Shown here piece by piece: positions 16,729 to 26,514 of a stretch of 64,000 nt of DNA. The translations under genes were made by a program, and so were the position numbers. Location: NCBI GenBank assembly GCA_004359425.1, contig PTEU01000001.1:376929-440928 (forward strand), read 5' to 3'. Positions within the stretch are counted from its first letter, which is position 1. Every line of letters begins with the position of its first letter. This DNA comes from Ideonella sp. MAG2 (GTDB lineage: Bacteria > Pseudomonadota > Gammaproteobacteria > Burkholderiales > Burkholderiaceae_C). Under the pieces are notes generated by a model, which saw only the letters and a list, made by a program, of their open reading frames with translations, made no database searches and was not told the DNA's origin.

Positions 16729-18666
16729 ATGAATCGCTATCCATTGTGGAAGTACCTCATTCTGGCGGTCTCGCTGGTGGTGGGCTTGATCTATACCTTG
16801 CCCAATTTTTTCGGCGAGGCACCGGCCGTTCAAATTTCCAGCAGCAAGGTGACGGTCAAAGTCACGCCCAGCATGGTGTCGCAGGTCGAAACCATCTTGG
16901 CCGAGGCTGGCGTCAAGCCAGATTTCGTGCAGTTTGAAGGCAACTCCATCAAAGCGCGCTTCGCCGATACTGACACCCAGATCAAGGCCAAAGACGCCAT
17001 CAGCCGCGTGCTGAACCCTGACGCCGCTAACCCCAGCTATGTGGTGGCGTTCAACCTGATTTCCCGCTCACCGCAGTGGCTGACGGCCTTGCATGCCAAC
17101 CCCATGTACCTGGGCTTGGACTTGCGGGGCGGCGTTCACTTTTTAATGCAAGTGGACATGCGGGCGGCACTGACTAAAAAGGCTGACTCGCTGGCCAACG
17201 ATGTGCGTTCGCTACTGCGGGACAAAAACATCCGCCACGCAGGTATCAGCCGCGATGGCAACGATGTGCATGTGCTCTTCCGCGATGCGGCGTTGCGTGT
17301 GGCAGCCAAGAATGCCTTGCTCGACAATCAGCTTGATGTGATCTGGACGGATGCCCCCGCCGACAACGGTGAATTTAAGCTGGTGGGTTCGCTCAAGCCT
17401 GAAGCGGCCCGCAAAGTGCAAGACGCTGCCCTGAAGCAAAACATCACCACGCTGCACAACCGAGTGAACGAGCTGGGAGTGGCCGAACCGGTGATTGCCC
17501 AGCAGGGCTTGGACCGCGTGGTCATCCAATTGCCAGGCGTGCAAGACACCGCGAAAGCCAAAGACATCATTGGTCGCACGGCCACGCTGGAGTTACGTCT
17601 GGTGGATGACAGTGCAGAGGCCAGTGCCGCCGCTGCGGGCTCGGGCCCGGTTCCCTTTGGTACCGAGCGCTATCTGCAGCGTGGTGAGGCTCCCGTCATC
17701 GTCAAAAAGCAGGTCATTCTGACGGGGGAGTCTCTGACGGATGCCCAACCAGGCTTTGACCAGAATCAGCAGCCCTCGGTGAAGCTCACCGTGGATGCCA
17801 AGGGTGGCCGGATCATGCGCGATGTCTCCCGCGACAATGTAGGCAAGCGCATGGCCATCTTGATCTTCGAGAAGGGCAAGGGTGAAGTGGTGACTGCGCC
17901 CGTGATCCGGGGCGAATTGGGCGCAAGCTTTGAGATTACAGGGGGGCGTATGAGCACCCAGGAAGCCAACGACACAGCTCTGTTGCTGCGTGCGGGCTCT
18001 CTGGCGGCACCCATGGAAATCATCGAGGAGCGCACCATTGGCCCCAGCTTGGGCAAAGAGAACATTGAGAAAGGCTTCTACAGCGTGGTTTGGGGCTTTG
18101 CCGCCATCGCTTTGTTCATGTGCCTCTACTACATGCTGTTTGGCGTGTTCTCCACCCTGGCATTGGGCTTCAATCTCTTGCTCTTGTTGGCTGTTTTGTC
18201 GATGCTGCAGGCGACCTTGTCGCTGCCGGGCATTGCGGCCATTGCGCTTGCCTTGGGCATGGCCATTGACGCCAACGTGCTGATCAATGAGCGAGTTCGC
18301 GAAGAGTTGCGCGCGGGCGCGTCGCCGCAGGCGGCCATTCATGCCGGCTACGAGCGGGCCTGGGCCACGATCTTGGACTCCAACGTCACCACTTTGATCG
18401 CCGGTTTGGCTTTGTTGGTGTTTGGCTCCGGCCCGGTCAAAGGCTTTGCCGTGGTCCATTGCCTGGGCATCGTGACCTCCATGTTCTCGGCGGTGATGTT
18501 CTCGCGCGGCCTGGTCAACCTTTGGTATGGCGGCCAGAAGAAGCTGAAGTCTGTGTCGATTGGTCAAGTTTGGCGGCCACAGGTCAGCCCGCAGACCGAG
18601 GACAGCGAGGCCACAGCCGACGCAGCCTTGCCAACGCCGACGACCGATACCCCCAGCGGCCGCTGA
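16729..18666 (+). CDS. secD: Protein translocase subunit SecD
   Basis: SecD uses the proton gradient to complete translocation on the periplasmic side. From ATG 16729 (after TGAGGA) it has 645 residues: TM1 'WKYLILAVSLVVGLIYTLPNFFG', a large periplasmic domain with 'MYLGLDLRGGVHFLMQVDM', and the C-terminal TM2-6 block with 'GMAIDANVLINERVREELRAG', the RND-type signature in TM4. The Ala/Thr/Asp-rich C-terminus follows the last TM. It is complete. Confidence 0.96.
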   Translation: MNRYPLWKYLILAVSLVVGLIYTLPNFFGEAPAVQISSSKVTVKVTPSMVSQVETILAEAGVKPDFVQFEGNSIKARFADTDTQIKAKDAISRVLNPDAANPSYVVAFNLISRSPQWLTALHANPMYLGLDLRGGVHFLMQVDMRAALTKKADSLANDVRSLLRDKNIRHAGISRDGNDVHVLFRDAALRVAAKNALLDNQLDVIWTDAPADNGEFKLVGSLKPEAARKVQDAALKQNITTLHNRVNELGVAEPVIAQQGLDRVVIQLPGVQDTAKAKDIIGRTATLELRLVDDSAEASAAAAGSGPVPFGTERYLQRGEAPVIVKKQVILTGESLTDAQPGFDQNQQPSVKLTVDAKGGRIMRDVSRDNVGKRMAILIFEKGKGEVVTAPVIRGELGASFEITGGRMSTQEANDTALLLRAGSLAAPMEIIEERTIGPSLGKENIEKGFYSVVWGFAAIALFMCLYYMLFGVFSTLALGFNLLLLLAVLSMLQATLSLPGIAAIALALGMAIDANVLINERVREELRAGASPQAAIHAGYERAWATILDSNVTTLIAGLALLVFGSGPVKGFAVVHCLGIVTSMFSAVMFSRGLVNLWYGGQKKLKSVSIGQVWRPQVSPQTEDSEATADAALPTPTTDTPSGR

Positions 18667-18736
18667 ACTCCCCTCATCCCGTCAAGGCCAACGCTGCACA
18701 GAGTGTTGGCCCTGAGACCCAGCACAGGACTCCATC

Positions 18737-19576
18737 ATGGAATTCTTCCGTATCCGGCGCGACATTCCCTTCATGCGGCATGCGCTGGTGTTCAACATCA
18801 TTTCGGCGCTCACTTTCGCGGCGGCCGTGTTCTTTCTGGCTACCCGGGGTTTGCACTTCTCGATTGAATTTACCGGGGGGGCGGTGCTGGGGGTTGAGTA
18901 CGCGGCCCCTGCTGACTTGAACAAAACCCGCACCGCCGTCGAAAGCATGGGCTTTGGCGAGGTGCAGGTGCAGGGCTTTGGCTCGGCCCGGTCGGCGCTG
19001 ATCCGCTTGCCCTTGCGGGGCGATATGAAGCAGGCTGAGTTGACCGAGAAAGTCTTTGCCAAGCTTTGTGCCGCCGAATCAGGCTCGGTTCAGACCAAGA
19101 CGGAAATCACCCCCAAGGGGGAGCAGGTGACCCGGCAGGCCTGCGTGACGGGCAATGCCGAGCCCGTCAAGCTCACCAGTACCGAGGTGGTCGGCCCCTC
19201 GGTGGGGGAGGAGTTGGCCATCGATGGTGCCTTGGCCTTGCTGTTTGTGGTGCTGGGCATCATGGTGTACTTGGCCATCCGCTTCGAGTGGAAGTTTGCC
19301 GTTGCCGCCATCATCGCCAACTTGCATGACGTGATCATCATCCTCGGTTTCTTTGCCTTTTTCCAGTGGGAGTTCTCACTCTCGGTGCTGGCCGCCGTGT
19401 TGGCGGTGCTGGGCTACTCCGTCAACGAGTCGGTGGTGATCTTCGACCGGATTCGCGAGGCGTTCCGCAAGTACCGCAAATTGACCACGCCGCAGGTCAT
19501 TGATCACGCAATTACCTCCACAATCAGCCGCACCGTCATCACTCACGGCTCAACTCAGATGATGGTTTTGTCGATG
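18737..19576 (+). CDS. secF: Protein translocase subunit SecF, 3' end missing
   Basis: SecF partners SecD in the inner membrane. The sequence starts 'MEFFRIRRDIPFMRHALVFNIISALTFAAAVFFLATRGLHFSIEFTGG' and includes 'VLGYSVNESVVIFDRIREAFRKYRK' and 'AITSTISRTVITHGSTQMMVLSM'. SecF normally continues for about 40-60 residues through TM5-TM6 and a basic tail. Here the sequence changes at once to unrelated codons. The following ORF reads in another frame into a DUF1631 protein. The break looks like a collapsed gap. Confidence 0.92.
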
Positions 19577-22020
19577 AAATCATCGACCAGGCAAGGCTGT
19601 TCTTCGCGGAGCAATTCGTGAAGGACACCCAAATGCTGCTGGATGCGGCCGTCGAGGGTGCTCGAAAATTAGTGGAGCTGACCGCCGAGCGCGCTGTGGC
19701 GCAAGCGCGCCGAGACATGTTTCAGGACATACAGCGCCACGCGGGTGCATGGCCGGCCCAGTTGGGTGAGGACTTGCGGGAGCGCGTCAACGCGGGCGAC
19801 TCCCTCAATTCCACGGCCACCGCCTTGGTGTCCTCGCTGGCCGTTCGGGTAGATTTGTCTTTGGTGGACGACGAAACAGTGGATCGGGACATCATCATGT
19901 CCCGCCTCTCTTTGGCGCTCCAAGACATTACCACCTGGGAGTACACCGATCTGCGAGCCCGTTTGGCCAAAGTCAGCCAACGGCCAGACTTAGACGATAC
20001 CGATGCCTTCAAGGCGCAAAACATCGCTCGGCTGCTGGTGAAGTCGTGGATGGCGGTAGGTTTGAGCCTCAAAACCTGGCAGGCCCTTGAACAGGACCTG
20101 CATAAGGCCTGTGGCCAGCGGCTGCTGGAGGCTTATCACGAAACCAATGCATGGTTGGTCGAGCGTGGTGTCTTACCTGAGGTGGATTTGCGGCCCTTTA
20201 TTCGCCGGGCTGAGGGGCACACCAGTGGGCGGCCGCAGCTAGAGGGTTTGACGGACGGGCCGACGAGTGGTGCATCCCCCAGCATTGGAGCCTACGGAGG
20301 CCAGGCTGGCTCACCATACACAACGGCCACCTACGGCGGCGGTTCTTCACCCTATGTGACTGGGACTTTTGATCCAGCACGGGTGGGTGAGCAAGCCGGG
20401 GGCTATGGCGGTGGCCAAGGCGGAGGTGGCTCCGGTGCGGCAGGGGGCGGCGGTGGCGGTGGCGTCCGTGGTGCAGCGGCGGCGGGCCGTTTGCCTCATC
20501 TGGACGATGAAACCCGGATGCTGACGCGACCGGCCCCAGCCCATTGGGGCGAGCCTAGCCCGGTAGGCGCGCATTTCAGCGCCATGATGGAGCGCCATCT
20601 CCCGGGATTCAAAGACACTTCCAGCCCACGAGCCCCATCGCAGCGCTTGGCGCAGGCCATGGAGCAGGTGCAGGCCAGGGTCGCGCTCCAGGTTGAGCAG
20701 CCCGCCACGGATACCCATGGCGATCCGACACCGTCGGTCTTGCTGCGCAATATCCGCGAGAAGCACGCCGACCTCAAACAAGCGGCATCCTCACCGGCTG
20801 AGCGCGCCACTATCGAGTTGGTTGCGCTCTTGTTTCAGGCCATCCTCACCGAAGACCGTCTTCCAGCCTCTTTGCGAGTTTGGTTTGCACGGCTGCAGAT
20901 GCCCACACTGCGGGTGGCCATTGCTGAGCCAGATTTTTTCTCCAGCGAAGAGCATCCGGCACGCCGCTTGATTGACCGCATGGGTGCTTGCGTGATGGGC
21001 TTTGAGGGTGATGCCGATGTGATTGGTTCCCCCTTAGAGACCGAAATCCGTCGCGTGGTGCAGGTGGTCGAGGCCTTTCCAGACACCGGGCGGCGCGTCT
21101 TCCAGACCGTGCTCAACGAGTTCGAGAAATTCCTCGAAGCCTATTTCCGCGACCACAACGACACCACGCGGTTTGCCGTGTCCTTGGCCGAGCAAGTCGA
21201 GCAGCGGGAAACCTTGGCCATCCAGTACACCATCGAGCTGCGCAAAATGCTCAGTGACGTGCCCGTCCAAGACGGGGTGCGGGATTTCCTATTCCACGTC
21301 TGGGCAGATGTATTGGCCACCTCAGCGGTGCGCCACGGTGCTCAGAGCGAAGAGGTGAGGCGTGTTCGCCATGCCGCCACCGAACTGCTGTGGACGGCCG
21401 GTGCCAAGACCTCCCGCGAGGAGCGGGCCGAGGTCATCCGCCGCTTGCCGCCCCTGCTGGCCACGTTGCGGCAGGGCATGACTTCCGCCGGCCTGTCGAG
21501 TCAACGTCAGGACGAATCTCTCAAGAGCTTGAACCTGGCCCTCGCAGCGGCCTTCGGTGCCCGTGCGGTCAGCATCAGCGAAGAACAACTCGATGCGCTC
21601 AAGCGCCGCTTGGAAACAATCGAAGAGCTCTTGCCCGACGAAGACTTTGAGTTGGATGAGTCTTGGGTGCTGGACGAAGCCAGCCATGAACAAGAAGGCC
21701 TGGAGGTCGTCAGCGACGGTGGCTCCATGCCAGGGCCACAAATGCTGGAAATGGCCGAACGCTTGCAGCCCGGTGAATCCTTCCATCTGGACTACCGGGG
21801 TCGTCAAGAACGGGTCCGGCTGGTGTGGCAGGGCATGAGCAAGCAACTGACCTTGTTCAGCGCAGCTAACGGGCGTTGTGTGCTGTTCCAGAAAGCACGT
21901 TTGGCGGCCTTCTTGCAGGCGGGCTTGTTGATTCCAGCCCAAGAAGAATCGCTCACCACCGCAGCCACCCGCAGCGCCATCAGCAAGATCAACGCAGACC
22001 CAGCGCGCTTGCTGGGCTAG
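19576..22020 (+). CDS. DUF1631 family protein, 5' end missing
   Basis: This is a large soluble protein of unknown function, assigned to DUF1631 ('thymidine phosphorylase-like' in old annotations) on overall pattern. The open frame runs from the join at 19576 with no proper start; the GTG at 19618 used by the ORF track has no convincing ribosome binding site. Visible parts are a helical N-terminal region, a Gly-rich linker near residues 250-290 of the track ORF ('GGGQGGGGSGAAGGGGGGG'), a conserved helical block ('ERATIELVALLFQAIL', 'HPARRLIDRMG'), and a C-terminal part with 'LDYRGRQERVRLVWQG', which resembles PilZ-like beta sheets. No membrane segment was seen. Confidence 0.72.
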   Translation, partial: EIIDQARLFFAEQFVKDTQMLLDAAVEGARKLVELTAERAVAQARRDMFQDIQRHAGAWPAQLGEDLRERVNAGDSLNSTATALVSSLAVRVDLSLVDDETVDRDIIMSRLSLALQDITTWEYTDLRARLAKVSQRPDLDDTDAFKAQNIARLLVKSWMAVGLSLKTWQALEQDLHKACGQRLLEAYHETNAWLVERGVLPEVDLRPFIRRAEGHTSGRPQLEGLTDGPTSGASPSIGAYGGQAGSPYTTATYGGGSSPYVTGTFDPARVGEQAGGYGGGQGGGGSGAAGGGGGGGVRGAAAAGRLPHLDDETRMLTRPAPAHWGEPSPVGAHFSAMMERHLPGFKDTSSPRAPSQRLAQAMEQVQARVALQVEQPATDTHGDPTPSVLLRNIREKHADLKQAASSPAERATIELVALLFQAILTEDRLPASLRVWFARLQMPTLRVAIAEPDFFSSEEHPARRLIDRMGACVMGFEGDADVIGSPLETEIRRVVQVVEAFPDTGRRVFQTVLNEFEKFLEAYFRDHNDTTRFAVSLAEQVEQRETLAIQYTIELRKMLSDVPVQDGVRDFLFHVWADVLATSAVRHGAQSEEVRRVRHAATELLWTAGAKTSREERAEVIRRLPPLLATLRQGMTSAGLSSQRQDESLKSLNLALAAAFGARAVSISEEQLDALKRRLETIEELLPDEDFELDESWVLDEASHEQEGLEVVSDGGSMPGPQMLEMAERLQPGESFHLDYRGRQERVRLVWQGMSKQLTLFSAANGRCVLFQKARLAAFLQAGLLIPAQEESLTTAATRSAISKINADPARLLG

Positions 22021-22087
22021 AGCTCGGCGAGCTGGCACGGGGCACCCTCAGCGCCTGAGGGGCGCGCATCTCGACCTTCAGCGTGCC

Positions 22088-22558
22088 TCAGTGGATCAAG
22101 CGATCTTCCGGTGCAACGAACAACTCGTCCAAGATCAGGGCATCGGGCTCTTCGCCCAAGCTCCAGAAGACCATCAGGACAATGACCTTCAGGTCGTCCA
22201 GCGCCAGTGGGCCTGCCCCGACTGCCCAGGCGCGGTCGATCACAAACTCGCGCAAAGCTGGGGTCAACACACCGGCTGACTCCAAAAAACTGATGAAGGC
22301 GATGGACTCGGAGCCCAGTTGCTCTTGCTCTTGGGGGGCGTAGAGCCGCAGGCTGCGCGAAGACGAGTTGTCCAGCAAGGCGCGCGACTGCGCGTGCCCA
22401 TTCAGGCCCGATAACCAGCTCAGCGCCTCCTGGATCTCCTCAGACTCAAACCCCACCGCCGACAGTTTGCGGGTGAGTTGATCGGGCTCAGGGCAGGCGT
22501 CAGGTCGCCAGTAGTTTTCGTACAGGTAGACCAGAACTTCAAACATGATGCGGCCCAC
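22088..22558 (-). CDS. smg: Smg protein (DUF494)
   Basis: The 156-residue protein begins 'MFEVLVYLYENYWRPDACPEPDQLTRKLSAVGFESEEIQEALSWLSGL', as in Smg/DUF494; the listed 'MGRIM' is a few codons upstream and the true start is probably the internal Met-Phe-Glu at 22546. The biochemical function is unknown. It lies directly downstream of dprA on the same strand, and this smf-smg linkage near def-fmt is widely conserved. Its 3' end faces the DUF1631 gene. Confidence 0.88.
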   Translation of the reverse strand: MGRIMFEVLVYLYENYWRPDACPEPDQLTRKLSAVGFESEEIQEALSWLSGLNGHAQSRALLDNSSSRSLRLYAPQEQEQLGSESIAFISFLESAGVLTPALREFVIDRAWAVGAGPLALDDLKVIVLMVFWSLGEEPDALILDELFVAPEDRLIH

Positions 22559-22590
22559 TATACCCGAGCCCGCCCGCCTGCGGCGTGGGC

Positions 22591-23715
22591 CTAAGCTTGG
22601 CCGCAGCGCTGAAAAAAACCGCCGGGCAAGCGAGCCACCAGGCCCGACAGCTCCAGCTCCAGCAGCTTTGCCGACAAGACCGACGCTGGCCAGCCCGTGC
22701 GTGCGACCAAGCTGTCCAAGGACATCGGGTCCTGCCCCAGCGCCGCAAGCACCGGGTCACTGACAGGGGGCTCCTCACGGCTCGGGGGCAGAGGCTTTGC
22801 CTCAGGCTGAGACCGCGGGCCGAGCAGGGCGGTTTGCGCGCGCAACTCCTGCAACACGTCCTCACCTGTCTCCACCAATTTGGCACCTTGTTGAATCAAG
22901 CGGTGGCAACCTTTGGCCACGGGTGAGTGGATGGAGCCAGGAATGGCAAACACCTCGCGCCCACATTCCGACGCCAGGCGTGCAGTGATCAAGGAGCCCG
23001 ATTGCACGGCGGCTTCAACCACCAGCGTTCCGAGTGACAAGCCCGCAATGATGCGGTTGCGCTGCGGGAAATTGGCGGGCAGGGGTGGTGTGCCAGGTGC
23101 AAACTCGGTCAGCAGCAAGCCCTCTTGGGCAATGCGCTCCCCCAGGCCTTGGTGCCGCCTGGGGTACAGCTGTTCTGGGCCGGTGCCCATCACGGCGATG
23201 GTACTTCCTCTGCCTCTGAGGCCGCCTTCATGCGCTGCGCCGTCGATGCCCGCAGCCAAGCCAGACACGATACAGAGCCCCGCATCGCTGAGATAGTGCG
23301 AAAAGGCGCGCGCATGCTCAATGCCCTGGGCTGTGGCATGGCGGCTGCCAACGACGGCTAGAGAAGGCTGCTGGAGCAGCGCAACCCGCCCTCTGCAAAA
23401 CAGCAAAAAGGGAGGATCTGCGGTTTGGAATAGGGCGGGCGGGTAGGCGGCTTCGCCTAAAGCAATCACCTGCGCGCCAGGGGTGTGGGCCTGCCAGTGC
23501 AGGCCCTGCTCAACGATTTGTTGGGCTAAATCGCTGGGCTGGGCCAGGGCTTTGGCGGCATCGGCCCCACCCACTTCTCGCCACGCCCCTGGGCCTGCGT
23601 CCAACACCGCTTGCGGCGACCCAAAGGCCGCCAGCAAGCGGCGCACCGCCGCGGCGCTCAGCCCAGCTCTGGGGTTGAGGGACAACCAGGCTTCCAGCTC
23701 CTTGCCGTCTGCCAT
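22591..23715 (-). CDS. dprA: DNA processing protein DprA (Smf)
   Basis: DprA protects incoming single-stranded DNA and loads RecA in natural transformation. The 374-residue protein has an N-terminal helical region, the Rossmann-like core with 'LAVVGSRHATAQGIEHARAFSHYL', 'IVSGLAAGIDGAAHEGGL', 'FPQRNRIIAGLSLGTLVVEAAVQSGSLITARLA' and 'FAIPGSIHSPVAKGCHRLIQQGAKLV', and a C-terminal winged-helix (DML1-like) segment. It is complete and typical. It lies between smg and the LysM gene. Confidence 0.95.
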   Translation of the reverse strand: MADGKELEAWLSLNPRAGLSAAAVRRLLAAFGSPQAVLDAGPGAWREVGGADAAKALAQPSDLAQQIVEQGLHWQAHTPGAQVIALGEAAYPPALFQTADPPFLLFCRGRVALLQQPSLAVVGSRHATAQGIEHARAFSHYLSDAGLCIVSGLAAGIDGAAHEGGLRGRGSTIAVMGTGPEQLYPRRHQGLGERIAQEGLLLTEFAPGTPPLPANFPQRNRIIAGLSLGTLVVEAAVQSGSLITARLASECGREVFAIPGSIHSPVAKGCHRLIQQGAKLVETGEDVLQELRAQTALLGPRSQPEAKPLPPSREEPPVSDPVLAALGQDPMSLDSLVARTGWPASVLSAKLLELELSGLVARLPGGFFQRCGQA

Positions 23716-23730
23716 CCCAGCTCAGTCCGT

Positions 23731-24927
23731 TCAGGGCTGGCTGAAGCGATCGCCCGTCTGCACAGGCTGCTCGGCTTGCAGGATCAATGCGTAAGACACG
23801 CGGTTAAACGTACGGAACACAAACAAGGTGCCGTTTCGCTCATCGGGAATGGCCAAGGTGGCACGGTCTGCACTGGTCGAATCTTGCTTCACGCCGCCTC
23901 GGGCCCAGAGTGCCAAGACATGGCCGCGCTCCATACCATCTTGGGTACCACGATTGAGGGCCACGATCTGGTTTTGCCCGGCCACCCGGCCATCACCGTA
24001 AATCGAGATGATGCGGCCGTCCATCGGGCCATTCGGGCTGTGCGGCGCAAAGGCTTCTGTGTCGCGGGCAGGCAGGGGGGCCAAACGGACGCCCACATCA
24101 GCTTCTTCGCGCAGGCTGGTGACACGGATGCTGTGCGGTACGACCAAGTCTTTGCCGTCTGCACCCAAACCAGCACCCGCAGCGGCTTCACCACGGCGGA
24201 TCACCTCGGCCACGCCGACATGGCGTGCTTCATAGCCCAGGATTTGCCCAGATTGGGTGTCGCGCAGTGGCTTGGGAGCGCGGAACATTTGCCAGTTGCG
24301 TGCCGCGTCGATGTCTCCCCGCACATAGGCCACTTCACCCTTTGAGACCAGCATGCGTCCAGCTTGGGTGGCAACCACTCGGGGCGCTGCCTCCAACTCA
24401 TTGCCGTCAAAGACAACGGCATCGGTGAGGAAGGGGCCGATCAAATGCATGGGCACCGAGGTGATCGCACCCAGGGTGAGTGGCTCGGCGCGAATGCTGG
24501 GGCTCAGCTTGGTGACGCCGCTCTCAGCCGCGGAGCCGACATTGCCACCCACTTGGCGGCCCACACGCAAGACAGCCCGGCCGTCGGCGGTGCGTTCCAA
24601 GACCAAAATTTGCCCGGGGTAGATGAGGTGCGGGTTGCGAACCGTGGCTTTATTCATGCCCCACAGCTCGGGCCAACGCCAGGGCGATTTAAGGAATAAC
24701 TTAGAGATGTCCCACAGGGTGTCACCGCGCCTAACGGTGTGGCTGTCGGGGGCGTTAGCGGCCAGCTCAGACAGCGGGATGCCGGCGGCAGCCACCTTGT
24801 CTGCGGTGGCCTGCTGCTGGGCAGAGACGCCCTGCGCCATGGCAGGTGCGCCTGCCCAGAGCACGGAAAACATGGCGCTGAGGCCCAGCGAAATGGCAAA
24901 AATCGGACGACGATTGAATCGGCTCAT
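23731..24927 (-). CDS. LysM peptidoglycan-binding secreted protein
   Basis: From the ATG at 24927 the protein has 398 residues: a signal peptide 'FAISLGLSAMFSVLWAGAPAMAQ', then one LysM domain 'SHTVRRGDTLWDISKLFLKSPWRWPELWGMNKATVRNPHLIYPGQILVLE' (about residues 63-112), then a long region without a recognised catalytic domain. It probably binds the cell wall in the periplasm. The track start at 25161 adds 78 residues with no signal peptide, so I use 24927. A hairpin in its leader (24952-24982) precedes the start. The gene heads a minus-strand group with dprA and smg, as in related genomes. Confidence 0.9.
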   Translation of the reverse strand: MSRFNRRPIFAISLGLSAMFSVLWAGAPAMAQGVSAQQQATADKVAAAGIPLSELAANAPDSHTVRRGDTLWDISKLFLKSPWRWPELWGMNKATVRNPHLIYPGQILVLERTADGRAVLRVGRQVGGNVGSAAESGVTKLSPSIRAEPLTLGAITSVPMHLIGPFLTDAVVFDGNELEAAPRVVATQAGRMLVSKGEVAYVRGDIDAARNWQMFRAPKPLRDTQSGQILGYEARHVGVAEVIRRGEAAAGAGLGADGKDLVVPHSIRVTSLREEADVGVRLAPLPARDTEAFAPHSPNGPMDGRIISIYGDGRVAGQNQIVALNRGTQDGMERGHVLALWARGGVKQDSTSADRATLAIPDERNGTLFVFRTFNRVSYALILQAEQPVQTGDRFSQP

Positions 24928-24951
24928 GGTGTCTCGCTCCCGGGCAATGAG

Positions 24952-24982
24952 CCGGAATTTCTGGGCAGTGCAACAATTCCGG
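24952..24982 (-). promoter_or_regulatory. Inverted repeat in the LysM gene leader
   Basis: Perfect 8-base arms CCGGAATT and AATTCCGG enclose 15 bases, 25 bases before the LysM gene start, in the 272-base divergent region shared with def. It may be an operator or a leader hairpin. I saw no consensus promoter pair in this spacer. Confidence 0.45.
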
Positions 24983-25199
24983 GTGTGTACCCCGGTGCGA
25001 TTCTTGACGGGGTGTGCACATAACCACCCGCTGAAATGCTGAGAAAGCTCCGCAAATTCTGCCCCTAAAGCCTTGATGCCGCAATGAAACAAGGGTCGCC
25101 AATGAGAAACCATTCGCGTCTTTGGCGGGCTTGTAGCCCACCCGTTGTGTCGCCTCAACATCCTGTCCTGGCCTTGTCGGGCCTCAACCGTGCTGACTC

Positions 25200-25712
25200 A
25201 TGGCTCTCCTGAACATTCTCCGCTATCCCGATCCACGCCTGCACAAGGTAGCCGCACCCATCGCCCAGGTGGATGACCGAATTCGCACATTGGCCGCCGA
25301 TATGCTGGAAACCATGTATGACTCCGAAGGGGTGGGGCTGGCGGCCACCCAGGTGGATGTGCATGAGCGCTTGATCGTCATGGATGTCTCCGAAGAGCGC
25401 GATCAGCCCATGGTGCTGATCAACCCTGAATTGGTGAGCGTCAGCGACGAGAAGGTCGTGGGTGACGAAGGCTGCCTGTCGGTGCCCACTGTTTATGACA
25501 AGGTGGAGCGCCATGCACGCGTCACGGTCAAAGCCTTGGATCGCGCCGGTAAGCCCTTCCAATTCGAGGCCGAAGGCCTGGCCTCGGTGTGCGTACAGCA
25601 TGAGATGGATCATCTGCGCGGCAAGGTGTTTGTGGAATACCTGAGCCTGCTCAAGCGTGAGCGCATCAAGGTCAAGATGATCAAGCGCACGCGAGACGAG
25701 CAAAAGCCATGA
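25200..25712 (+). CDS. def: Peptide deformylase
   Basis: This enzyme removes the formyl group from nascent peptides, using a metal ion. The 170-residue protein has all three motifs: '[10 protein letters not shown]' (about 44-53), 'EGCLSVP' (about 90-96) with the metal Cys, and '[12 protein letters not shown]' with the HExxH-like His pair (about 132-143). It overlaps fmt by four bases (ATGA), the classical def-fmt pair. It is divergent from the LysM gene. Confidence 0.96.
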   Translation: MALLNILRYPDPRLHKVAAPIAQVDDRIRTLAADMLETMYDSEGVGLAATQVDVHERLIVMDVSEERDQPMVLINPELVSVSDEKVVGDEGCLSVPTVYDKVERHARVTVKALDRAGKPFQFEAEGLASVCVQHEMDHLRGKVFVEYLSLLKRERIKVKMIKRTRDEQKP

Positions 25713-26500
25713 GCATGGTGGCTGGGGGAGGAGAATTACGGGTCGCTTTTGCGGGCACGCCGGAGTTTGCGGCGGTCGCTTTGAAGGCCATTCATGCCGC
25801 TGGCTTTGTGGTGCCCTTGGTGCTGACCCAGCCCGACCGGCCCGCGGGCCGCGGCATGAAGCTGCAGGCCTCGCCCGTCAAGCAGGCGGCGCTGGAATGG
25901 GGCGTGCCGGTGGCGCAGCCGCGCAGTTTGCGCCTGGACGGCAAGTACCCCGAGGACGCCTTAGCCGCTCGGCACGCCCTTCAAGCGGCCGCGCCCGATG
26001 TGCTGGTGGTGGCCGCCTATGGCCTGATCTTGCCGGCCTGGGTGCTGGAGCTGCCGCGCAGCGGTTGCCTGAACATCCATGCCTCGCTGCTGCCCCGCTG
26101 GCGCGGTGCGGCACCCATCCACCGAGCCATTGAAGCCGGTGACGCCCAAACCGGCATCACCCTGATGCAGATGGATGAAGGCCTGGACACCGGGGCCATG
26201 CTGGCCATGGAGCGCCTGGACATCCAAGCCCAGCACACCACGGCCAGCTTGCACGACGAGCTGGCGGCCATGGGCGGGCGCATGGTGGTGGCCGCCTTGC
26301 GGCAACTCTGTGCCGGGCCATTGGCCGCCACGCCGCAGCCTACCGAAGGCATCACCTACGCCCACAAGATCGAAAAATCCGAGGCCGCGCTGGATTGGAC
26401 CCTGCCGGCCGAGGTGATCGCCCGCCGCATCCGAGCGTTTGACCCCTTCCCTGGGGTGAGTTTTGACTGCGCTGGGGAGTCCGTCAAAGTCTGGCAAACT
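25709..26500 (+). CDS. fmt: Methionyl-tRNA formyltransferase, C-terminal domain missing
   Basis: Fmt formylates initiator Met-tRNA (the tRNA at 16035 is its substrate). The catalytic domain is intact: '[22 protein letters not shown]', '[45 protein letters not shown]' and '[17 protein letters not shown]'. After '[18 protein letters not shown]' the C-terminal OB-like tRNA-binding domain (roughly 90-100 residues) is absent, and the sequence passes straight into the htpX ribosome binding site. This is another abrupt join. The normal length is about 310-320 residues. Confidence 0.93.
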
Positions 26501-26514
26501 AAGGAGTCACCGAC

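Noticed and set aside
25713-26500. A CRISPR or tandem repeat array
   Set aside because: No regularly spaced repeats were found here or elsewhere in the window.
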